From NCBI GenBank assembly GCA_013398615.1, contig VZSR01000514.1, positions 1,086,165-1,150,164 of the forward strand: 64,000 bases of DNA, read 5' to 3'. Below are positions 48,201 to 57,330 of the stretch, piece after piece (positions within the stretch are counted from its first letter, which is position 1; each line of letters begins with the position of its first letter). This stretch comes from Brachypodius melanocephalos (lineage: Eukaryota > Chordata > Aves > Passeriformes > Pycnonotidae). The position numbers were made by a program, and so were the translations under genes. Below the pieces are notes generated by a model. That model was given only the letters and a program-made list of their open reading frames with translations, made no database searches and was not told the origin of the DNA.

Positions 48201-51200
48201 ACACTGGCATCAGTGCCAGCTGGAGGTGCCAGGGCATGGGGTGTCTGTGGGGCAATGGGCACAGCAGGGTGTGGGCAGGCAGCACAGCAGCAGTGGGAGC
48301 AGGCAGGGTATTGACAGCAGAACAAATGCCTGTAATTTTATAACCAATCTCAGCATGTCCATCGGGGGCCATTTGTGGGGCTGCTCCCAAGCAATCTGGC
48401 TCTACACTGGGCAGCTGCTGGGGGGCTGGGACACCCCCACAGACTGGAAGGGAGTACCCTTCAAAGAGGCAGAGGACCCCACTCTGCTCTGGATTAGACT
48501 ATGAGAGAGGGGAGCAGCCCCCACTCATTCCCTATTTTCTTGGAGCAGCCACCCCCATCCATCTCTGTAATTGTCAGGGAGTGGATTTAGTGCTGGGTGG
48601 CTTGGGCTGGCCCTAGGTGACACTTGCAGATGGGACAAGGGCCATAAATCTGCCTGGCCCAGTGCTAACTCTCCAGCTAAATGAGAGCTGGCTGGGGGGT
48701 GGGGGGGACACGGCTGCTAGCCTGGGGCCAGGCCAGTGCTTGGCTGGGGGCGGGGGGAAAGGGGGACATGTGGCTCTGCTAACAGAGGGACAATGAAAGT
48801 GAGAGCCAGAAGAAACTTCTCGTCCCCTCCATCATCTCCAACCTGCTCTTTGCCTGCCATCTCTCCCCACCCTCCCTCGTACCCTAAAATTATACCACCA
48901 CATCTAGATGTGACTCCTAAATTGAGACGGTCTCATGCCATGTCCCATCCCCATTTCCATGCCAAGTCTTTTGCCTCCCAGGAAAGGGGCTGTGCTGTGG
49001 CACAGATGATGCTTGGGTGTCCACTCTGTCTCCCCTGTTTGATGGCGCTGGGAGCTGGCAAGAGGGCTCTGGCATGGAGGGACGGTGTCCATCTGTCTGT
49101 CCCTCACTCACCCCGATCAGCCCAGCAATGACCTCAATGGCACCGGCGCCCATGGTGGTGTAGGGGATCTGGGACACGGGGATCCCGGCGTTCTCGAAGA
49201 TGTTGTTGGTGTAAAACCAGATCTGGCAAGGAGGGGACACAGCATGAGCTGGGGCCTGGAGCCACGGGGCACTCGATGAAATGGCTGCCAGGCCTCAGCT
49301 CAGTGTCCCGGGGCAGGGAGCACGTGGGGCTTACGGCATCGATCCCCGAGAGCTGCACGCCGGCATTCAGCACCACCACGGAGAGCGTCTGCCAGCGCAC
49401 GGAGCGCTCCCGCAGCAGCTGCCACACCGACACCATCTCCATGGAGGACAGCGACCGCTGCTCCTCCTTCATCTCCTCAATCACATCCTGCACATCGGAG
49501 GTCCCCAGGAACCGGTGCAGTGCTGTGGGGAGAGTGGGGACATGGACACGTGTCCCTAGCACAGAGTGGATGCTCACAGGTATGGCACAGGGTAGGGGCT
49601 TGGCTCTACCCTGGCCCAGCCTCCCCAGCAGCCTCGCTATGGGGCTCAGCATCCATAGGAAATGAGGAAAAGCCTCACACCAGTGTGCTGGGCACCATGG
49701 AAATGCTGTGGCACAACCAGGTGGGACAGAAGGGCTGAACCATCATCAGGACTGCAGTGGGCTGTCAGGTACGGGTATGGAAGAATGCCATGAGGATGAA
49801 TCTTGGTCTTGGAAGACCTTGGAAAACCACCCAGCACCTTCTGGAGCCAGTCTCCCCCAGGATATTCCCTCACCTTTGGTGGCCCCACAGACATCATTTC
49901 TCTCTATCAGCAGGTACCGAGGGCTCTCAGGGAAGCAGTGCAGCAGCAGAAGCTGGAGGGAGGCAGGAACAACCACCATTGACAGGAAAAGGGGCCAGAA
50001 CCTGTCCTGAGAGGAGTTGAAATGGGATGTGTCATGGGGAAGGCAGAGCAGTGTCCCGCGTGTGTGGGCTGGGGTATTGTACTCACCTTGCCCAGCAGTT
50101 CAGGGAGGCCCAGGACCTGGGCAGAGAAAACCCCCAGGCAGATGAAGATGCTGGGCATGAGGCCCAGGAATCCCCGCAGGTTCTTGGGAGCGATTTCTCC
50201 CAGGTAGAGGGGCACCACACTGAGACAGATACCTGGAGGGCACAGGAGGGACTGGGATGGCAGAGGCAGTAGGGAGAAGGGTACCTAGCCAGACCCATGG
50301 TCCTTGTCCACCCATGCCCAGCATCATCCACAGTGGGGACCCCACGGCCTTGGAGGTGGCCCTGGCTGTACCAGAGAATCCCTCCACAGAGCCTGTGGGG
50401 AATACGAAGCCTTCTCCATCCCCCTAGGAATGGCTGTAGCAGACAGAGCCATGAGGAAGGGGCTGTGCACAGCCCAGGAAGCACCCACCTGAGTGGAGCC
50501 CCGTGATGGAGCGGCCGATGATCACCATCTCGGGGGATCCCAGCTCCCGGCTGAAGCCCATGCAGCCGCCGGCCAGCAGGACGAGGAGAGCGCTGCGGCT
50601 CAGGGCACCATTCCTGGCGGGCACAAGGGGCAGGGCAGCTCCTCCAGCCCCATCAGAGCCACCCTGGCCCCTGGTGTGACAGCCTTACCTGCCGTACCGC
50701 TCCACCAGCACCCCCACCAGCAGGGAGCCCCCCAGCCCGCCCAGGGCGAAGATGGAGACAGTCAGGGCGTAGAGGAGGGTCAGGGGGCCGGGGGCCAGCC
50801 CGTGCCCGAACCGCCGGGACCACGTGGCGTTGTAGAAAGCCTTGATGTGCTGCAGGGCAGAGACACACACAGGCACCAGACGGGCTGGCAGAAAGGAGAA
50901 GACAGGGAAAGACAGGATCTACAGGGACAATATCATGGGTTTAACAGCATTAAAAGAGATGCAGGGCAGAACATGTTTGGGCATGACTGGGATGTGCTGG
51001 TCTGGTTGCTCAGCAAGTCTCAGCACCCGAGATGCCTAAGGATGATTTAGAGCTAACATAGACAGCGCTCAAGCTGGAGCAGGGAAGTTGTGGCCAGCTT
51101 TCTAGGACCTGTTTTCCTGGGGGGACCAATTTGGTGTACATGAACATGGACTCTGATGTCCCTCCCATTCCATTCCTCTCTGTGTGACTGCTCAAGGAAA

Positions 51201-52487
51201 ATGCCAGTGTTTTGGTGTAGGGCTACTGGACAGCTGTCCCTCCCTCCTCCAAGGGAGGGATGCAGAGCCATTTTCCCTGCCCCCAGAGAGGCTGCCCACC
51301 CCTTACCTCTGCCGGCGAGTTCACCACAGCAAGGTTGTAGCCATAGAGCATGGAGGAGCCAAAGGATACCAGAAGGGTAACAGACAGCAGGGGGAAGGTG
51401 AGATGCTGGGAAAGAGGAGGAAGGATCAGCACAGTCCTGGCCAGCAGAGCCAGAAGCCAAGGTGTCATGAATTACCCCCTTTCCCCTTTTGACCCTGGCC
51501 CAGAGCAAAGACCCCAATGCAATGGAATCCTGTGTTGAGCACTGATTCACGCCACTGCCCAGCACCCAGCCCAGCTGATCCAGCTTCCTCGTGGCTGGTC
51601 TTGTGGCTGTGGTGTGAGGTTTTTTACTGTGGGGGTGACCCAGCCTGGGTAACCTGGGCATTCCTGTCCCCAGATGGAAGGAGCAGCAGACGGAAAGGGG
51701 CAGGCGGAGAAAGGAGGGACACCCATCCCCCTCCTTCAATGTAGCAGTTGAGTGGTGCTGCTGGAAGTAGCCCAACACCATTGAAAGGCCCCTGTGGAAG
51801 GTCCCAGCCCACTCCAAAACACTGCATGGACCCATCTCCTAAACCCTCGTCCCCCCCAACACCTTTGTCTCCCGCTCCAGCTGCTCGGGGTCCCAACTGC
51901 GGAGAGCCGGTGGATGCGGTGGAGCAGCAACCCTGCAGCTCTGACCCAGCCCAGCCCAGGATCGGGGTGCTCATGAGCATTCAGGGCACCTCCAGCCGCA
52001 GGGACAGCCCCGGGTGCTGCACCCCCGAGCAATGAACGTCCCCGGAGCGACGGAGACACTGGGAAAGGCTGCGGACATGGGATGAGCCCGCGTCCCCCAA
52101 GAGCAGCCCCGCTCCCGGCACCCACAGCCCGACCCCCCTCACAACACCCCCCGCACGGTAGCCGGATTCGTAGCACCCAGCAGCTCCCGGCTCACGCACA
52201 GCAAATCCCCTCTAATCCCAGCAGGAATCCCAAACCGGGAAAAAGGGGAGAGGGATGTCAGGCCGAGGGGTGTCAGGCCAGGGGCTAGAGGGGGACAGGG
52301 GCACCGTAAGGCAGACGGGAAGCAGGGATGGGGCAGCTCTCCCGGTCCGCAGGGCGCTCACCCCAGTGGTGTCCCCGCCGGGCCCGGGGGTCCCTTTCCC
52401 GAGGCTGCAGGCGGAGCGCGGGGCGGAAGGAGAAGGAGAGGGGGAGGAAGGCAGCCCCGGTCCGGCCGCCCGGCTGCTCTCTCCCAT
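45216..52487 (-). CDS. class II facilitative sugar transporter (SLC2A/GLUT family), complete, twelve exons
   Basis: Twelve-helix major facilitator carrier of the plasma membrane. Exons in order: 52487-52362, 51405-51307, 50849-50689, 50613-50489, 50232-50087, 50006-49874, 49522-49335, 49222-49112, 47953-47852, 47317-47242, 45777-45650 and 45455-45216 (TGA 45218-45216). They total 1635 nt (544 aa); every junction is GT-AG and in phase. Landmarks: YGYNLAVVNSPAE in helix 1; N-glycosylation site Asn82 (FYNAT) as in GLUT5; VPLYLGEIAPKNLRG; PESPRYLL (245-252); QLSGIDAIWFYTN (320-332); ERVGRRPL (368-375); TAELF and RPAA; PETKNKTFMEI near the C-terminus. No Trp follows GPAGVP in helix 10, as in class II. 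Odd points: Val-Gln replaces Gln-Gln and Asp325 replaces the sugar-binding Asn in helix 7; GRN replaces GR[RK] after helix 2. Exon 1 (42 Pro/Ser/Gly-rich residues) is the least certain. Human 10q24 has no GLUT; an SLC2A15-type or SLC2A11-related identity is possible but unproven. Confidence 0.93.
46730..46900. promoter_or_regulatory. AT-rich candidate conserved element in GLUT intron 10
   Basis: Unique AT-rich stretch between GLUT exons 11 and 10. It has a perfect inverted repeat, CATTGTTTGTGAACAATG (46785-46802), containing SOX/FOX-like ATTGTTTGTGAACAAT, followed by ATTAAAATCCTAATTAAAG and ATGTAATTACAG homeodomain words. Non-coding. Confidence 0.4.
51176..51211. repeat. 36-bp duplicated word, copy 1
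   Basis: Copy in GLUT intron 2 of a 36-nt sequence (core GTGACTGCTCAAGGAAAATG) found again at 56154-56189 with one mismatch and the same orientation. The flanks are unrelated. It may be the residue of an unrecognised interspersed repeat. Confidence 0.75.
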
Positions 52488-52840
52488 TTTTAGATAGAAG
52501 AAGGAGGGGTGAGGGAAGGGAAGGCAGGGCAGGGCAGCCCGGGCGCCCCGGGGCTCATTGGAGGCGCCTGAGCGGCCGGAGGAGGAGTCCGGGAGCCTCT
52601 CCCCTCGCCGGGGGCAGGGGCAGCACCTTCGGACTGCCCAGCCCGCTGAGGGGTACCGGCCCAGCCTGGGGCAGCGGAACCGCTGGCGTGATGCTCCGAC
52701 ACCGCTGAGAGCTCTCGCATGTCCCCTCTAAACCGGAGTGACCCCGAGAACCGTAAGTGGGGCACCATCCCCGAGGCTGGCGGCGAAGGGGCGGCCCCGC
52801 ATCACCCAGCACCCCGAACACCCCCGCCCTCCCTCCCACC
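51880..52840 (-). promoter_or_regulatory. CpG-rich promoter region of the GLUT gene
   Basis: CpG-dense block around the proposed first exon (52487-52362). On the - strand an AT-rich TATCTAAAAATGG runs straight into the proposed ATG, giving A at -3 and G at +4 (a good initiation context). No convincing TATA box is placed upstream of a transcription start, so a CpG-island type start is likely. Confidence 0.55.
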
Positions 52841-52989
52841 GTGGGGTAGATGTACCCCATCCCCTGCGCTCGGGAAGAGGCTGGTAGCTCACGGCCATGG
52901 CTTGAGGCAGCTGCCTTCCCCGGACACCGAGGGACACAGCCCCCAGCCCCAGAGAGGAGAGAATCCGCTCATGGCAGCTCGGAGGAATC

Positions 52990-53090
52990 CAATTTTGCTG
53001 CGGCCAGGAGCTGCCTCCCCTGCTGCTAATGAAGTGCCTTTAATTAGCAGCCTAATAGCATGCTCTTAATTTGCCCAACAGCCAGTTGAA
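52990..53090. promoter_or_regulatory. homeodomain-site cluster with inverted repeat
   Basis: Contains an exact 8-bp inverted repeat, CTGCTAAT (53023-53030) and ATTAGCAG (53043-53050), around TTTAATTAG, followed by CCTAATAGC and CTTAATTTG. Four TAAT-type sites fall within 60 nt, immediately upstream of the GLUT promoter. This is consistent with a paired homeodomain-bound element. Confidence 0.45.
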
Positions 53091-56000
53091 AGGATGGGGA
53101 CCCCACTAAGGCACGGCTGGAAACAGCTCCAAGGGCTTAAAAGGGACAGGACCCGACAGGCTGGCCCTACTCAGGACGGTTCTGTGGGGCCAGGAAAGCG
53201 GAGCAGAGCTGGGAGAGCTGCATGGGCACCCCCAGCCTGCCGTGCCAGCCCCAGCCGGGCTGTCTGGGCTGTGGGAAGGTCCAGGCACCACATTCTCCAC
53301 AGAGGATGTTCCAGCTCTGGTCTCCTCCCTGCACGAGCCTCCAGCTCCTCCTGAAAGCACCGGGCCCTCTCCCCCAGCCACCAGCCCTTGTGAGCCTGCC
53401 AGTGTTCAGTTTTCTCAGGGCTGGCCCCTGCTCCAGGGTTCTTGTGTCTTGCCCAGACTCAGTTTCTCCACATCTGGATTAGAGCATCACCTTTACCTTT
53501 GTGTGGGTGTCTGCAGAGACCTTGGGGACAAGGCCACAGTGGGGGAGACCTGCAGAAGCCACCATCCTTCTGGGGATGGTCCAGGTTCATTCTCAGAGCA
53601 GCAAGATGAAGATCCATTTTATTGGACTTAACCATGGGTGAGATGACTCAGCAAGAGAACATGCAGCCTGTGGGTCCCAGCCATGCTGCAGTGCTGCAGG
53701 GCAGCCCTAAACATGCCCAGGACTCACCCCAAGGCCTTGCTAAGACAGGGCAAAGCAGCAAACCCAGGACAGGATGATGAGCTGGTCATTCAGGTGCATG
53801 GCTCATCTCTGGGAGCAGCATGTAGAGGGTTAAATGTGTCCACTGGTCTCTGGAAAGAGCACTGGAAAGAGGAAACAGCAGCAGCCATCTCTCCCCCACC
53901 CTGGTATTCTCCCAGCAAGTACCTACCCAAAAACCCTCCTGGAACTTCCCAGTTCCTTTGCAATGAAGCCCATCCCCATCCCCAAGCCCCGTGCTCATCC
54001 CTGCAGCCACAGCCCCTCCTCCTCCCAGCCTGATGCTGGGGACCAAGCAGGGACATCCTCTGGACACAGCTCCAAGCCAGGGGATGGCTGCTGCCTTGAT
54101 TCAGGGAGTAAATATGGGTTATAGCCACTGGTTCCCAGCAGTGGCTGGGATGCGGGGAGCAGAGGCTTAGCAGCAGATGGAGAGGTGAGAAACTCGTGGT
54201 GTGGCAAGAAGGGGAGGGAAGAAAGCCTGGAGTGCCAATTAATGATCACCAGGGGGCTGGGTTAATTGGAGACACTCCTGTGACCTGACCCGGTGATAGT
54301 GGCACACGACAGACAAGGGCTGGTGAGAAACAGCCACTGCGCTGAGCTGCAAGGGAGCTTGTCTCCACATTTTACAGGCATTCCTCCCCTGCCCCCATGC
54401 AAGGTATCCCTGGCTAAAATATTCCCTGTGACTGGGAAAGGGGCTGTGAGCCCATAACCCACCCTGATCCCCACCCATTGCCACTCCCAGAGCTCCTGTC
54501 CCACTCTTGCCTCGCTGCTGCCCCAGACTCCAGACACAGCACTGGGGCTGTCCCTGTCCCAGCACTCCATGTCATGGGATGCTCACACATCTCCTTTCCT
54601 CAAGGCATCTGACACTGCCTGAGGCACACAAAGAAACCCATGAGAACTGGCAGAGGCAGAGCAGCAGGTGTAGCTGGTTCCAGCACAAATCCCGCAGAGA
54701 GTGATGGCATTTGCTGAGGCCAGGAGGATGGAGAAGCAAGCAGTCAGGACACCTGAGGGCTTCCCCTGAGCTGACAGCTCCCCACTGGGAGGTCTGTGCC
54801 CTTTTTCAAGTTGAGATAGAAATCCCTTGGAAAGGATGTGGTCCCAGTGCTGGTTCTTGGGGTTTGCCCAGCACCATCTAGTCCAAACAAGATAAATTCC
54901 ACAAGGAAGCAATAAACAGCTCATGCAAAGGCAAAAAGATGCACTGCTTAACAGCCACTGACCCCCTTCCCTGTGCTGGAGGAGAGGGAACTCGGCAGCA
55001 TGGGCAGGGCAGGCAGAGCTGCTCACAGCCATCACTGCTGCTCCAAAGGTCAGTGCAGTTTGCCAGGGCTGCCCTTTCGGAGGTGCATGTCAGCAAGTAA
55101 CTTTGGAGAGAAAGCTCAGGATGGGAAGGTAACATGGATGTGAAACTAAGAGTATCTCTGGGATATAATGAATGTGTGTCTGAGCTCTTTCAGGGTAAAG
55201 CAAAGTGACTGGTACTCACACACATGCACTGCTGGGCATGAATCAGCTGGCAAAGGGGTCAGGCTGAGATCTCTGGTGGCTGCAGCCCACTGCATGGAAT
55301 AATGCAAGCAGCAGCAGCTTGTTTTCCTCTCTTATCTCCTCCAGCAGCCCTTCCTGGGACAGGGTCATGGGCACTGTGTATGTGCTGGCTGGGGGGCAAC
55401 TCAAGCACTTGGAAAAGCAGAACTATCCAGAGCTCTCAAGACCAGGAACTGCAACTTATTCCCACAAAACACTGAATCATTTCCACGTCCTGGGCACTGA
55501 TGTGTGCCATTGCACTGGAAGCTGTGCCACACACTGCCTTGTAACAGAATGGCCAGGACCCTGCTGGAGCCAGGCACAGCCCTCAGCCCCAGGACAGACA
55601 GACAGCTCACCCACAGAAATCCACGGCAGCCTTACAGCACGTCTGTCTGCTCAGGGCCTTTTGTTTCCTTTGCCATGCTGCCTCCTCTCCCAAGAGCTCA
55701 TCATCCTCTTCAAACCACCAATTACTAAACTCATCCTGAACGATTATTGTAAGAATTACATTCTTTCTAGCTTAGCTAAGAAAGACTGGCCAATTCTCCC
55801 TTTCCAAAAAGTGCCTTACTATACTCTTGAAAGCATGTATATAAGACAACAATAAAAAACCACCAAACAAGAGATTTCATTTTAAAGCTGTAGGTTGATC
55901 AAATGCTGTTAATTTGACGCTATGGCAAACATTACTTTCCTCCTTCATTTGAAGTGGAAATAAGGCACACATTTTTAAACAGAAAGGGTAATTAACCACT

Positions 56001-56153
56001 GAATCTATTTAAGATAAGCTGTTCATTCTTTTCCAGTGGAAATTTACAATTGAGATTGCTTTTCTTTCTCAAAGACTCTCTTTAGTACTTGAGTTTTCAG
56101 ATTCCAGTCCAGATTTCCTAGAAGTTTTCCAGCTCACGCCCTGCAGGACAGCA

Positions 56154-56189
56154 CTCTCTGGGTGACTGCTCAAGGAAAATGCCAGTGTT
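56154..56189. repeat. 36-bp duplicated word, copy 2
   Basis: Second copy of the word at 51176-51211, 4,978 bp away in the same orientation, with a single mismatch at position 56161. Confidence 0.75.
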
Positions 56190-56536
56190 GAAAATAAATA
56201 AAATACTGAAATAAATACCCTGATTCTCATCTTTAAACATGAAGAAGTGGGGGGAAGGATTATCTAAAGAACATCTAGAAATAATGCACAAGGAGAATCT
56301 GTTTCTCATGGGAGCGGGCAGTATCTGTGTTGCTTGGGTACAAACAGACACCTGGGACTGTGGATATGGAACGGGTCTCATTTGTGTGTGCTGGCACTCA
56401 CATGTTGTTAAAATCAAGCTGCATTGTGTTACAGACCAATCCAAAACAATGGATGGAGCCTATCACTGCAACTCTTCTTCCAAATTACTATTGGATGGGA
56501 GGAAATAGCAGGGGGAACAGAAAAGGCTGAAGTGGT

Positions 56537-56620
56537 GTGTATATATTTATTTTTTACGTATTATATAAAAATACGTATGTAAAATACATGTGTGCACACA
56601 CACACATACATATAAACACA
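56537..56620. repeat. TA/CA low-complexity tract
   Basis: TG/TA-rich, then two TACGTA words, then a (CA)n run near 56596-56606 and CATA repeats. The left part is roughly complementary to the right part, so it could form a hairpin. Likely a decayed microsatellite. Confidence 0.7.
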
Positions 56621-56999
56621 AAAGCCTTGCCAAATAAAGCATGGGGCTGCTGGGAGCCCTGTCACAAGGAGAGATGGAGATTGGAAGTGACAAGAATCCT
56701 GCTCCCAGCACTTCAGAGAAGCAGGAGCCTTCACAATCTCCAGTCCCCTGCTGGCTCCCAAGAATGGAGCCAGCAGGGAAAGAGATGTCGGGAGTGCAGG
56801 GGTTTGTTTGTTTTGTGACCACCCCTGGAGTCAGGATCTTAAAACTGCGGTGGCCTTTGTTTTAAAAGGGGCTGTTAAGTAGAATGGAAAGATCCAAGGC
56901 TGCTACCCAAGTAGCACTTTTAAGAGGAAGGTAGTCTGAGGGCAAGGGTGCTCGTGCTCTGATTTGGGCGAGCAGCGAGCATGGCAGCATCCCCAGCCA

Positions 57000-57330
57000 T
57001 GGAGCTGCGTGGCGGTGCTGAGATATGTCAATTACTCACTCATTATTGAACAGCAGGATTCTGATTAGCTTATAAAACAAATTTGTGCTTCTCCTACCAG
57101 GATCTTTCAACAGTACCCAGAAAAACACAAAGTCTTTATAGGTTTTCCTCCGCACTTTTTTAATGGGCAGGATGCCTCCAACTCTACCAGTCACATCGCC
57201 TCTCTGGCTTACAGGGCAAACTCATCTGCCCCAGCCAGAGGCCATTAACTATGAATGGAGAGAGTGTTAATTAAAAAGTATGCTGTGGTTTTAGGAATAA
57301 GTGGTTTTTTTCTGACTGCCAGGGCAGTCT
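57000..57330. promoter_or_regulatory. candidate conserved non-coding element 5
   Basis: AT-rich, unique sequence with GTCAATTACTCACTCATTAT near 57026, CTGATTAGCTTATAAAAC, CATTAACTATGAATGG and GTTAATTAAAAAG words. Homeodomain-type sites are dense; no open frame or repeat is present. Conservation inferred. Confidence 0.4.

Noticed and set aside
51053..51835. 260-codon minus-strand frame overlapping GLUT exon 2
   Set aside because: It reads exon 2 in a different frame from the one that gives the GLUT helix-1 signature; a shadow.
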